Source: Conus ventricosus | Lineage: Eukaryota; Mollusca; Gastropoda; Neogastropoda; Conidae | Assembly (NCBI GenBank): GCA_018398815.1 | Contig: CM031620.1 | Coordinates: forward strand, 66,888,121-66,952,120 | Length of the DNA: 64,000 nt | Direction: 5' to 3' | Shown: piece by piece, positions 1-11,496 of the stretch | Position numbering within the stretch: the first letter of the stretch is position 1 | Layout: every line of letters begins with the position of its first letter | The notes under the pieces: generated by a model | The model's database searches: none | What the model was told of the DNA's origin: nothing | Seen by the model: only the letters and a program-made list of their open reading frames with translations | Translations under genes and position numbers: made by a program

Positions 1-731
1 TCACATTGTCCTTGAGCACCCCATTCATTCCTTCCTGGAGACGATGACCAATGAAGTCAATATCATCTGCGCCAATAACACACTTGCTGGGTCTTGCAGT
101 CAAGTTGGCAGAAGACAGCCGTTTGAACAGCTTCCGAAGAATTTCCAAATGTCCTGTCCATGTTTTGGAATGGACCAGGATGTCGTCCCAGTAGTATATG
201 ACACCTTTCATGTTGTGCAATAGTTTTCTCATGCCCCTCTTAAGTGTTGCTCCAGAATTCTTCATACCGAAGGGCATTCGGAGGAACTCGTATGTCCCAT
301 CTGGAGTCACAAATGCAGTCTTTGGAATGTCTTCTTCTGGTATGGAGACTTGCCAATACCCGTTGCTGAGATCGATCTTGGAATAAACTTTATCTCCACT
401 CAGTCTCTGGAAAAGGTCAGCAGCTGTAGGCATGGGTTCAGGATCTACGTAAATCAGCTTGTTGAGTCGCCTAAAATCGATGCACACTCGGTTAGTACCA
501 TCTTTCTTTTTGACGACAACTGGCGACGCCTATGGCGACCCTCCCTCGGGACTCTCTTATAACTCTCAGTTTCAACATGTCTTTGATGTCCTCTTTCAGC
601 GACTCTCTGGTAGCATAAGGCAATGGGTAGGGCTTTGACCTGATAGGCTCGGGTGATGTCAACTTCACTTCATGCTGAATCAGATCTGTTTTTCCTGGGA
701 ACTCAGTGAAGATAAGTACTTGAGTACTCAT
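1..731 (-). pseudogene. Gypsy-type reverse transcriptase, N-terminal two-thirds
   Basis: The minus strand encodes the standard gypsy RT entry (QHEVKLTSPEPIRSKPYPLP), a frameshift around 530-550, then RT core motifs including a YWDD catalytic box near 190-200 instead of the common YVDD/YADD. The C-terminal RT and RNase H lie beyond the left edge. The RT would copy element RNA into cDNA in cytoplasmic particles. The call is firm; the copy is not open in one frame. Confidence 0.85.
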
Positions 732-1992
732 TTAACAGTCCACGCATTTCTGTTTGCTGCTGGCTGTTCAGTTGTAGCCCCAAAACTACACTGTCAATAG
801 TTTCCTGGGGTTTGAAATCATTCAGTTCTAACAGCTCTTCATCGTTCACAGAACATTCTTTAGTGAAGCTGTAACCATCGCCTGAGGGGAAAGGTGGCTC
901 CCATTCTTTATATTCAGCCCAATGTGCATCTGTAGCTGGCTTTTCTTCCCATTCGAAGTATTTCTTGAGCATATTTGCGTGGAAAATCTTCTGCTTGCCT
1001 TTGATTTTCACTTCATAATCATTCAGTCCCTTGACTGCTTCTACAGGATAGGGTCCTTTCCACTGCATTAGCAGCTTGTTATTGTCAGTAGGCAGCAGAA
1101 CAAGGACTTTCTCATCAGGCTGAAATTTCCTGACCTTGGTCTTCCGGTCATAGTAGTATTTGCTTTTGCCTTGGGACTTTTCTAGTTCACTTCGGGCTAA
1201 CTGTAGGGTATCTTCAATGCGTTCACGCAGCTCAAACACATATTGATAGCTGTTCTTGATTTCTGGAGACTCTACTTTTTTTGTCCATAGTTCTTTCAGG
1301 ATGTGCATTGGTCCTCGCACAGTCCGGCCGCACAGTGGCTCGAAGGGAGAAAACCCAGTAGATTCTTGAGGGACTTCCCTGTAAGCGAACAACAAGGCAT
1401 TGATATATCTGTGCCATTGTCGTGGTTGGTCAGCACACAACTTCTTCAGCATGGCCTTTAATGTTCCGTTGTACTTCTCTACCAGGCCGTTGCACATGGG
1501 ATGGTAGGGCGTGGTGGTCAACTGGCGGACACTGAGCAGACGAACAACCTCCTTCATGCAATCAGATACAAACTGGGTCCCTAAATCACTTAATATTTCG
1601 TCAGGCACACCCAGTCTACTGAAGATGTCAATCCGGGCATCAGCAACGGTCTCAGTATCAATGCGTTTCAGTGGGACTGCCTCAGGATACCTGGTGGCAT
1701 GGTCTACCAAAGTGAGGATGTATCTGTGTCCCGATTCACTGGCTGGCTTGATTTCTCCTATGAGGTCGATGGCCACCCTCTTGAAAGGTCTGTCAATTAG
1801 TGGCATCTTCTCCATGGGTACCTTTGGAGTTCTTCCTTTGGGTTCAGTCTTCTGGCACACGTCACAGGATCTGCAGAAGCGAGCAGCATCGCCCTGGATA
1901 CCTGGCCAGTAGAAAGCTGCTATGATTATGGCCGTGGTCTTCTTGACACCCATGTGGCCTCCAAGAATAGAGTCATAGGCCAACTCCATCAC
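703..1992 (-). pseudogene. Gypsy-type integrase (zinc domain plus DDE core)
   Basis: A 429-residue open segment. FYWPGI (28-33) and C40-x2-C43-x2-C46 belong to the HHCC zinc domain. The catalytic triad is D76 (AIDLIG), D136 (SDLGTQF) and E172 (LVEKYN), with 35 residues between the second Asp and the Glu as expected for a D,D35E integrase. A C-terminal DNA-binding-like part contains FHANMLKKYF, typical of gypsy integrases. The protein would insert element cDNA into host DNA. The frame shifts near its end into the RT frame, again showing INT before RT. Taken alone it is nearly intact; it is broken at its N-terminal junction with the protease. Confidence 0.9.
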
Positions 1993-3118
1993 GGGTTTTC
2001 AAAGGCTGGCTGGAACAAGAACTTGGCAAGTGATTTGACCCCATCAGTTGTACCTTTTTTTTCTTGTACTGTCTGTACATTACACCATTTTTCTTCACAA
2101 AGGATACCTCGGTATTATCCCTGGTCATGGCGTCTGTTTTGCTGGCATGTTTTTGCAGAGAAGGGTCAGTTTGCTGCAACTGGATCAGTTTCTCTCTGGT
2201 TACTTCTGGGATTTCTGTAGATTTGCTGATCTTCAGTGGTGTAGATCTCCCTTCTTTCTCCTTCTTGGATTGTGCGCGTGTTGTTACTGCACAGGTGTGT
2301 GGCCACTCAGGATCAGGATCATCGGCTGCACGGGCACCTTCAATATTACCGATAATGACGTCATGAGGAGGACTGGGCAGGCACAAAGCATTCACCTTCC
2401 CAACAAAGAACGGTGTAGAAATTTCAACATCACCTGTGGGGACGGCCTCAACATGTTCATGGACACATCGTAGGTAGCCGTTCTTGCCAGTAAACTGCTT
2501 TTCTGGAACAAGGTCCTTCTTAATGATGACTCCACTGCACCCTGTATCTCTGAGCACCTGTACTTCCTTATCATCATAATGTCCCCTCGCCACAGGCATG
2601 ACACTCAGATCACTCTTGGCACGGTTTAAGAAGGCACATTGCACTACTTTCTCATGCTCTTCAGGGCTGTCACGGGCTTGACGTGAGGTAGATCTCCATC
2701 TCCTCCGCAACGGGTGTCTCTCCTGACTCCTTTCCCTGATGGCAACATTGGCAGATGTTAAGCTTCTTTTATTTCCACCCTGGCGTTGGTCTTTCCGGTC
2801 TTCATGATTAAAGTGTGGAGGGCTGTGTTTATTTGAATACTTGGGCAGTCTGCATTCAGCAGCCTTGTGACCCAGGCGTCCGCAGTTGAAGCACTTCAAC
2901 GGTGGGGTTGACATATTTGGCACCTGGACTGGTCGTATCCGGTCTGTAGATGGTTTTGATCTAGTGTCAAGGGTCCGGTTGTGAGACTCCAAGAACCTCT
3001 GTGCCGCTTCAGTCAAGGATTTCAGGCTCTGGTCTTTCTCTTGTAGAAGGTGGGACGCAAGGTCTTTAGGACAGGATTCTACAAATTGTTCTTTCAGGAC
3101 CAGATATCCAGCCATCAT
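1973..3118 (-). pseudogene. Gag C-terminus, CCHC knuckle and aspartic protease
   Basis: A 381-residue open segment. Residues 76-89 (CFNCGRLGHKAAEC) form a classic CCHC zinc knuckle that would bind element RNA. Residues 190-196 (RDTGCSG) are the aspartic protease active site, with a Cys in the usual Ser/Ala position after Gly. From about residue 310 the protein runs straight into the region preceding the integrase zinc domain, with no RT between, which fixes the unusual domain order. The reading shifts frame near the T-run at 2051-2058, where the integrase frame takes over. The first Met shown is internal; the true start is further upstream in Gag. Confidence 0.85.
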
Positions 3119-4213
3119 AGTCTTTCTTTCTTCCAGCCAACTCCAGCCATCTCTCTTAGATAGTTTTGAATCCTGGTCAGGAATTGAGCAGGACTTTCGT
3201 TCTTCTCTGGCCTACTGGACCGGAAACGTTTGTGGAAGCCTTGTGCAGAAAAATTATAACTTCGAAGAAGTTCCGTTTTCAGTGTTTCAGTATTCATTTG
3301 CTTCTTCTCGAGGTAGTCTTGAGTATACTTCAAGTGCATGACCAGTCAAAAGGACACTTAAGTTGGTAGCCCACTGCTCCTTTGTCCATCTCATTGCTTC
3401 AGAATGGCGTTCAAAACGTTCCAGATAACTGTCGAGGTTGTCTTTCATATCTACGGAAGCTGGAAGACGTGGTCTCTTGGCAACTTAAGCTTCTGACTGG
3501 AAAATGCGTTCGCCATTCTGAACTTTCACTTCTGCCATCCGCAGTTCATTTCTCTTTGTCTCTCTTTCTCTTGATGTTCAAATTCTCTTTGTCTCTCTTT
3601 CTCTTGGTGTTCTATTTCAAGTGTTTTCAATTCTCTTTCAGCAGCTCGCTCTTCTTTGTCCTGCTGTCTTTTCCTGTTTTCACGTTCTTCTTCTAGCCTT
3701 CTTTCCTTCACGTTCTCCTGTTCTTCTCTCACGTTCTTCCTGTCTTCTTCTCTTCACGTTCTTCCTGTCTTTCCTTCTCTTCACGTTCTTCCTGTCTTTC
3801 CTTCTCTTCACGTTCTTCCTGTCTTTCCTTCTCTTCACGTTCTTCCTGTCTTTCTTCTCTTCACGTTCTTCTGTCTTTCTTCTCTTCACGTTTTCCTGTC
3901 TTTCCTTCTCTTCACGTTCTTCCTGTTCTCTTCTCTTCACGTTCTTCTGTCTCTTCTTTACTTCCTCCGTCTTTCCTTTCACTTTTTCTCTTCTCTTCAC
4001 GTTCTTCCTGTCTTTCCTTCTCTTCACGTTCCTCCTGTCTTTCTTCTCTCACGTTCTTCCTGTCTTTCCTTCTTCACATTCCCCTGTCTTTTCTTCTCTT
4101 CGGCTGCCAGTTCTATTTTCTTTGTCTCCAGTCTCTTGCTCAGCCTCTTGAACATATTTCCTGAGTTCATCACCTGCAAGGCCTAGTTCCTTTCCAGTCT
4201 TCACGTATTCCAT
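3115..4213 (-). pseudogene. Gag N-terminal region with charged coiled coil
   Basis: The likely start is the ATG at 4213, opening with MEYVKTGKELGLAG, followed by a long Glu/Lys/Arg/Gln coiled coil and then a capsid-like segment (about 3339-3115) with the motif FHKRFRSSRPEKNESPAQF, typical of gypsy Gag. The coiled-coil DNA is a CT-rich minisatellite on the plus strand and carries several frameshifts, so no single frame is open. The reading continues into the CCHC/protease segment. Gag would form the cytoplasmic retrotransposon particle. Confidence 0.65.
3740..4080. repeat. ~27-bp minisatellite inside Gag
   Basis: A unit of roughly 27 bp containing TTCACGTTCTTCCTGTCTTT recurs about a dozen times with small length changes. 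In the minus sense each unit encodes about nine charged residues of the Gag coiled coil. Some unit lengths are not multiples of three and break the frame. Confidence 0.8.
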
Positions 4214-4594
4214 GGCAACTCAGACTAACGTCAGCAGTCAGTCACTGAAACAATATTTTCCAGTGTTCAACTACAGACTCAGGCAGCAGTCTTCCGTATG
4301 CCTCTCCTAGCTCTGTAGAACCCTAAGTGCTCTTGCAGACACAGGCGACAGTTTCCTCTACTTCCCTGGACCTGCTCGATGCACTAAACGCTGTACACAC
4401 CCCTGTGTGTACGGAAACACGGCTGAAGCCTTTCTTGACGCTGAACGTTTTGATCTAAGTTTCGATTCTTCTCAGACGGCGGCCGATGCAGTACGTGACG
4501 GCGTTTGCCGACGTAGATCTGGACTGGCGCCTTCAAAATCACAGTTCGTTTAGTGAATAATGTCTCTGGAATAAACACCAATGTAGTAGGATCT

Positions 4595-4611
4595 TCGGCT
4601 TGGTCCCCAAA
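4595..4611 (-). other. Candidate primer-binding site
   Basis: Directly after the LTR end (minus sense) comes TTTGGGGACCAAGCCG, the position where an LTR element keeps its tRNA primer site. I cannot name the matching tRNA. Confidence 0.4.
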
Positions 4612-4940
4612 TGTTACAATGCTAAAATGCGCTCACTTCCTCAGTACAAGGTAAGTGCAGTACTATAGCTTGTAAGAGTTCGTTGTAGATCCTGTGGTAG
4701 GTGTTCAGCTCGCAGACGACAAAATACACCAGGCAGTATTGAAACGAAGAGGATCCTTTGATTTACAAACGTTGAAGAATATAGGAACAAAAACAAACCA
4801 CTGACCTTCAGGTTCAATAAGCCATACTCAATCGTATATGCAGCAGTTACTATTCTACTAATGGCAGCTTCTCGTCGACAGACTCAAACTCAATGGAGAC
4901 TCGAACACTTCTAGACTAGAACTCCTCAACACCTCTCATT

Positions 4941-4984
<44 letters not shown>

Positions 4985-5027
4985 GTGTATCTCTCTCCCC
5001 TGTGTGTCTCCCTTTTAAATTGTAACA
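4612..5027 (-). repeat. 5' LTR of the Gmr1-like element
   Basis: The 416-bp segment begins and ends with the perfect 7-bp inverted ends TGTTACA/TGTAACA, typical TG...CA LTR termini. It lies exactly upstream (minus sense) of the primer-site region and Gag. It contains an internal GA/CT microsatellite at about 4943-4980. The partner LTR would be left of the window, so identity between LTRs and the target duplication cannot be checked. Confidence 0.75.
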
Positions 5028-5551
5028 GGCGGATTATGAAATCCCACGGGTGCCAAACTTTTAACCAACCTGAATTCACTCCTCCCCATCAGCTGGACGA
5101 CTAACAGAAAGGAACAGGATGCGTGCCCTGCGTGTTGTTGAAGTTGGTGTCAAAGACAACACATTTCCTAGCGTGCTCACTCACCTCCGTCTACTGTCTG
5201 CTGCTTTCCTTCTTTCCTCCCATTGTGGCCTGCTCTTGGTGAAAGCGTTTTGTATTGTAGAGAGCCACCATTGTTCCCCATCCCTACCTCCCCCGCAACC
5301 CCCCATTCCCACCCCCACCACCACATGCTCCTCTACCTTCTTGTCGTCCCTGTCTGTAAAGATAAATGAAACAAGATGCAAAGCATATAAACGTACTCCC
5401 AGTTTATCCTGAATACGCGTGATATATTCCATAAAGAGGAAAAACCGTCTTGGGCTGGTGTAACCGTTAGTAATGGCTATTCTGGTAAACATCAGCCATC
5501 ATCTGTGACCTGTAGGCATCCTTCAGTCTCGGAAGACTATGGAGTTGCGCT
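5028..5551. other. Spacer with no recognised gene
   Basis: Between the LTR element and the LINE fragment I see only short unconvincing open frames and a C-rich stretch around 5280-5330. The left edge of the LINE 3' end may reach to about 5500. Confidence 0.5.
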
Positions 5552-6602
5552 CTAGGTGTCTATTCTGGTACAGCGACGGGTGTGGCTGGCCAGTCCGACG
5601 CGGGAATGACAGTCCCTGTGGCAGAGGGCACAGATGAAGTCTGACGCTGGTTTGTCTGCCTGGGCTGCACCTTTCTTCTCATTCTCTTTTCCCGTGCTGC
5701 TGAGCGAGTGTCTCTTCGAACTTTGGAGAGACCTTTCTGCACAGCCTGTCTCCAGGCTGACCGTTCGAGGGCTGTTGCTTCCCAGTTGTTCTGGTCGATG
5801 TTCAAGGCCTTTAGGTCCCTCTTGCACACGTCTTTGAATCACAGCTGTGGTCTGCCTGTGGGACGTTTTCCCTGCACAAGTTCTCGATAGAGGAGGTCTT
5901 TAGGGATCCGTCCGTCATCCATGCGCACGACATAAAGCCGAGCCAGCGCATACGTCTCTGTTTCAGCAGCGTGTACATGCTGGTGCATCCGGCTCTTTCC
6001 AGGACAGTGTTGTTTGGGACCTTGTCCTGCCAGGTGATGTTCAGAATGCGTCGTAGGCTACGCATATGAAAAGCATTGAGCTTTCGCTCTTGTCGGGCAC
6101 GCAAAGTCCAAGACTCGCTGCCATACAGGAGGGTGCACACAACACAGGCTCTGTAGATCTGGATCTTTGTGTGCTCGGTCAGCTTGCTGTTGTTCCATGC
6201 TTTCTTTCTCAGTCTGGTCATGGTGGTGGCTGCCTTGCCGATGCGCCTGTTGAGCTCTGCGTCAAGTGAGAGGGTGTCTGAGATAGTTGAGCCCAGATAA
6301 ACAAAGTCATGGACGACTTCCAGTTCACGGTCATTGATGCTGATGACTGGGGGAGAGTCAACATCCTGCCCCATGACCTGTGTTTTCTTCAAGCTAATGG
6401 TAAGCCCGAAGTCTTGGCAGGCATCGCTGAAGCGAGTCATTAGCTGCTGTAGGTCCTCGGCTGAGTGGGCAGTTACTGCTGCGTCGTCTGCAAAGAGGAA
6501 GTCACGCAGGCACCTCAGCCTGACTTTAGCCTTGGCTCTTAGTCTGGAGAGGTTGAAGAGCTTCCCGTCTTTCCTGGTTAGGAGGTAGATACCTTCAGCT
6601 GC
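5552..6602 (-). pseudogene. 5'-truncated LINE reverse transcriptase with C-terminal zinc finger
   Basis: The minus strand starts mid-RT at about 6602, shows the catalytic FLFADDAAV box near 6480-6505, then the thumb region LGSTISDTLSLDAELNRRIG and the long conserved C-terminal segment of this non-LTR family (ILNITWQDKVPNN). After a frameshift near 5820 the C-terminus encodes a C2HC finger (CALCHRDC...H-x3-C). The 5' truncation inside RT is the usual outcome of target-primed reverse transcription. It abuts the satellite array on the right. Confidence 0.85.
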
Positions 6603-6604
6603 AG

Positions 6605-9016
6605 GACATACTTACAAATTTAAAGAAAGATCGGCCAAAACTTTTCTTAGATTTTCCATCAAGAAGAAAACCATTGTGGGCCATTAGTAAAAGCTATAAC
6701 GGTACAATTAAACATCGGGCATCATCCGTGACCCATAATGAACATACCTACAAATTTTCAGAAAGATCGGCCGAGTACTTTCTGAGATATTCCATAAAAA
6801 AGAAAAACCGTTATGGATCGTTATAGCCATTAGTAACGGCCATAACTGTAAACTAAAACGTCGAGCATGATCCCTGACCATTGAACCATAATGAACATAC
6901 CTACAAATTTTCAGATAGATCGGCAAAGTACTTTCTGAGACATTCCATTAAAAAAAAATAAAAACATTATGGGCCATTACAGCTGTTAGTAACGGCTACA
7001 ACGGTAAAATAAACGTCGGGCATCATCCGTCGCCCATAATGAACATACCTACAAATTTTCCGAAAGATCGGCCAAGTACTTTCTGTGATATTCTATAAAG
7101 AAGAAAAACCGTTATGGGCCGTTATCGCCGTTAGTAACAGATATAACGGTAAACTAAAACATCCAGCATCATCCGTGACCCATAATGAACATACCTGCTA
7201 ATTTTCAGAAAGATCGGCCAAGTACTTTCTCAGATATTTCATGAAGAAGAAAACCCGTTACAGGCCGTCACAGCCGTTAGTAACGGCTATAACGGTAAAC
7301 TAAAACATCCGGCATTATTTGTAACCCATAATGAACATACCTGCTAATGTTCACAAAGATCGGCCATGTACTTTCGGAGATATTCCATAAAACAGGAAAA
7401 CCGTTACAGGCCGTTACAGCGGTTAGTAACAGATATAACGATAAACTAAAACATCGGGCATTATTCGTGACCCGTAATGAACACACCTACAAATTTTCAG
7501 AAAGATTGGCCAAGTACTTTCTGAGATATTCCACAAAGAAGGAAAACCGTTATCGGCCGTTAGGACGTTACAGCCGTTAGTAACGGCTATAACGGGGTAA
7601 ACTAAAACATCGGGCATCACCCGTGACCCATAATGAACATACCTGCTAATTTTCACAAAGATCGGCCGAGTACTTTCTCAGATATTCGATAAAGAAGAAA
7701 AACCGTTACATGCCGTTACAGCCGTTAGTAACGGATATAACGGTAAACTAAAACATCGGGCATTATTCGTAACCCATAATGAACACATCTACAAATTTTC
7801 AGAAAGATTGGCCAAGTACTTTCTGAGATATTTTATAAAGAAGAAAAACCGTTACAGCCGTCAGTAACGGATATAACGGGGTAAACTAAAACATAGAGCA
7901 CATCCATGGCCCATAATGAACATACCTGCTAATTTTCACAAAGAACGGCCAAGTACTTTCTCAGATATTCCATAAAGAAGAAGAACCGTTACAGGCCGTT
8001 ACAGCCGTTAGTAACGGCTACAACGGTAAACTAAAACATCGGGCATTATTCGTGACCCACAATAAACACGCCTACAAATTTCCAGAAAGATTGGCCAAGT
8101 ACTTTCTTAGATATTCCATAAAAAAGGAAAACCGTTACAGGCCGTTACAGCCGTTAGTAACGGCTATAACGGGGTAAACTAAAACATCGGGCATAATCCG
8201 TGACCCATAATGAACATACCTGCTAATTTTCACAAAGATCGGCCAAGTACTTTCGGAGATATTCCATAAAGAAGAAAAACCGTTACAGCCGTTAGTAACG
8301 GCTACAACGGTAGACTAAAACATCGGGCATTATTCGTAACCCATAATGAACATAGCTACAAATGTTCAGAAAGATTGGCCAAGTACTTTCTTAGATATTC
8401 CATAAAAAGGAAAACCGTTACAGGCCGTTACAGCCTTAGTAACGGCTTTAACGGGGTAAACTAAAACATCGGGCATCATCCGTGACCCATAATGAACATA
8501 CCTGCTAATTTTCACAAAGATCGGCCAAGTACTTTCGGAGATATTCCATAAAGAAGAAAAACCGTTACAGCCGTTAGTAACGGCTACAACGGTAGACTAA
8601 AACATCGGGCATTATTCGTAACCCATAATGAACATAGCTACAAATGTTCAGAAAGATTGGCCAAGTACTTTCTGAGATATTCCATAAAAAAGGAAAACCG
8701 TTACAGACCGTTACAGTCGTTAGTAACGGCTATAACGGGGTAAACTAAAACATCGGGCATCATCCGTGACCCATAATGAACATACCTGCTAATTTTCACA
8801 AAGATCAGCCATTTCTTTCAGAGATATTCCATAAAGAAGAAAAACCGTTACAGGCCGTTCAGCCGTTAGTAACGGCTACAACGGTGAACTAAAACATCGG
8901 GCATTATTCGTGACTCATAATGAACATACTTACAAATTTTCAGAATTTTCGGCCAAGTACTTTCTGAGATATTCCATAAAATAGAAAAACCGTTACAGGC
9001 CGTTACAGCCGTTCGT
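6605..9016. repeat. ~146-bp satellite array, about 16 monomers
   Basis: Anchors such as CATCGGGCAT followed by a GTGACCCATAATGAAC-like block recur near 6713, 6862, 7014, 7162, 7308, 7454, 7606, 7757, 7892, 8039, 8185, 8320, 8469, 8611, 8755 and 8898, a mean spacing near 146 bp. Each monomer carries one or more CCGTTA/TAACGG palindromic cores. From about 7450 two monomer types alternate (see findings). Several short minus-strand frames run through the repeat but none is convincing as a gene. Confidence 0.95.
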
Positions 9017-9091
9017 AATCACGTAAATGGTTCAAATTAGGTGTAAAATGGATCCAGTCTGAGATCAACTACATCTTTCCTCAAATTGTGC

Positions 9092-9395
9092 GTCTCCACT
9101 CAACGTTCTGATTAACAATGACGTGACTTTTTTACCATTGAAGGACTCTATTGTCTCCACTCAACGTTCTGATTAACAATGACGTGAGGTTTTTACCATT
9201 GAAGGACTCTATTGTCTCCACTCAACGTTCTGATTAACAATGACGTGAGGTTTTTACCATTGAAGGACTCTATTGTCTCCACTCAACGTTCTGATTAACA
9301 ATGACGTGACTTTTTACCATTGAAGGACACCATTGTCTCCACCGGACATTCTGATTAACAATGACGCGGCTTTATTTTTACTATTGAAGGACTCC
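9092..9395. repeat. 61-bp minisatellite, five copies
   Basis: Units beginning GTCTCCACTCAACGTTCTGA start at 9092, 9153, 9214, 9275 and 9335. The first four are nearly identical; the fifth has drifted. No coding signal. Confidence 0.95.
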
Positions 9396-9523
9396 ACTCA
9401 GCATCCTAGTTCCACGCTTTGAAGTATGAATGTCGGAGGAGGGGAGGGGGAGGTGATCATTAAAATGCCATCATCATATTGTTGCCCTACCAGACTTGCG
9501 TCCACCGTTTTGACACCCTCTCC

Positions 9524-9693
<170 letters not shown>

Positions 9694-9871
9694 GTCAATT
9701 TTTCTTCCTCTGTTGGCAATGATAGACCTAATATGAAAACAAATGCGCATACTGGCAGTGCTCCCTTACGTAATAACACATCAAACAGAAATGACACAAA
9801 AGTTAACACAACCATTACGTCATTTATTTGGGATGACGATTCTGTAGTAAAGCTAAACATTGCTTTAAATC

Positions 9872-10225
9872 ATGAAAAGTCGTAAAAATGAAATAGAGAA
9901 ACGTATGGAGAAGACACAAGATCATGATATGGAGACCTCGGTCTTCATTGACAACAATAAAAGACGCAGCATCTCTATCACACAAAGACAAATGCGCAAA
10001 AGAAAGAGAAAAATCCGAAACACAAAAAAATGGTTCAATGAAAAATGTTTTCTTCTAAGGAAAGAAGTAAGATCACTTTTAAATGCACTGAACAGACACC
10101 CTTTCAATCGATACCTACAGGCAAAGTACTTATCAACAGTGAAGGCATACAAAAGTATTTTAAGAAAGACAAAAAATATATACAGAGACAAACTTGTTAG
10201 AGAACTAAACGAGGCATTTGAATAG
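9872..10225 (+). pseudogene. LINE linker between endonuclease and RT
   Basis: A 117-residue Lys/Arg-rich frame with KKWFNEKCFLLRKEVRSLLN, the basic linker seen before RT in many LINE ORF2 proteins. It ends in a stop; related coding continues from about 10230 to 10520 in broken frames, including the RT entry motif ATGKDGISNE. Part of the LINE at 9700-13680. Confidence 0.65.
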
Positions 10226-10429
10226 GATTCAAATCAAGTATGGAGAACACTAAACGAATTAACAAACATGCAAAACACGAATCAAAATAAAAGAAAGGAA
10301 ATCCATGAAGACAAATGGATATCTCACTTAGAAAAATTAATTAGCAGGAATATTGAAATAACAAAACAGAGAAAATAACTGATTGAGCAAAAATTGTCTG
10401 AAGCAAGAAATGTTATATATAATCCAAAC

Positions 10430-11482
10430 GTTGATGAACCAATTAGAATATCAGAAATCCATAAGACATTTCGGAATTTTAAAAATAAAAAAGCCACGGG
10501 AAAGGACGGAATCTCAAATGAATAAATCAAAGACAGTTTACCTAATATAATCATACCTCTTACGAATATATCTAACTGGGTACTAAGATATGGCCAGTAT
10601 CCCACTCTGTGGAAACATGGCATTTGTGTGCCCATTCATAAAAGCGGCGATCCTACAAATCATAACAATTATCGTGGACTTACTTTTTAAACTGCTGCCT
10701 GAGTAATGCTTTCTGTCAAATATTAAACAATAGGATAACACATTACATTGAAAGCAGAGATTTATTTATAAAAGAACAGGCAGGATTTCGAAAATCCTAC
10801 AGAACAACAGACCAGATATTCATTTTAAAAAGATCATTGACAGTGAAATAAGAAAAAGAATGGCAGACTATACTGTTGTTTTGTAGACTTTAGAAAAGCA
10901 TTTGACAGCATATGGCATGACGCTTTACTTCTGAAACTATACAATGTAGGTATCAATGGCTATTGTTATCGGGTTATAAAAGATATGTACACAAACGCGA
11001 TGGTTTGTGGAAAATCAAATAATGGATTTACAAGATCAGTCCCGGTCAAACAAGGACTTCTTCAAGGCAGTTCGCATAGCCCGACGCTGTTTAATATCTT
11101 TATAAATGATATTTCAAACTATATTGATAACAATGATTCTCCTGTTATAAACAAGCTGAAAGAAACACGAATATCGCATTTATTATATGCTGACGACATA
11201 GTTATATTGTCAAACACAAAATCGGGATTACAAATAAAACTTAATCAGCTTCATAATTATTGTTCAGAATGAAACTAAATTAAGATAAAACAAAAGTTGT
11301 CATATTCACTAAAACTGACTCAACATTTTCAGCCGCATTTACATGTGGAGATGATCCTCTTGAGACAGTAAATGAATACAAGTATTTAGGAATAATTCTT
11401 TATAAAAGGGGAGAGTTACATAAAGCACAAGATCATCTAGCAAAACAAGGTAACAAAGCTGTACATTCCTTACTACGTAAAG
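10430..11482 (+). pseudogene. LINE reverse transcriptase core
   Basis: Broken frames encode successive RT blocks: GKDGISNE (about 10500), NNYRGLTF (about 10665), QAGFRKSYRTTDQIF-like block (about 10780), DFRKAFDSIWH-like block (about 10890), then an open segment 10985-11272 with QGSSHSPTLFNIFIND and the catalytic LLYADDIVIL. The thumb follows to the Penelope insertion point. At least three stops or frameshifts. The enzyme would prime cDNA synthesis at a nicked chromosomal target. Confidence 0.85.
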
Positions 11483-11496
11483 TAAAAGGAGAACAT
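11483..11496 (+). repeat. Target-site duplication, left copy
   Basis: TAAAAGGAGAACAT, identical to 12654-12667, flanks the Penelope-like element. Confidence 0.9.

Larger units (their letters stand above)
1..5027 (-). mobile_element. Gmr1-like Ty3/gypsy LTR retrotransposon, partial
   Basis: Reading the minus strand from 5027, I see an LTR, a primer-site region, a charged coiled-coil Gag with a CCHC knuckle, an aspartic protease, an integrase and then a reverse transcriptase that runs off the left edge. Integrase lying upstream of RT is the Ty1/copia order, but the integrase and RT look Ty3/gypsy-like; this combination is known as Gmr1-like. RNase H and the 3' LTR should lie left of the window. 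Internal frameshifts show that this copy is inactive or contains sequencing errors. Confidence 0.85.

Noticed and set aside
3621..4186. Plus-strand 176-residue Leu/Phe/Ser-rich frames
   Set aside because: They are the antisense of the charged Gag coiled coil and follow the minisatellite period.
6708..7656. Minus-strand frames such as ISESTWPIFLKICRYVHYGS
   Set aside because: They repeat with the satellite monomer, break in most monomers and resemble no protein.
6605..9016. CRISPR-like array
   Set aside because: Monomers are head to tail with no unique spacers, and the genome is eukaryotic; it is a satellite.
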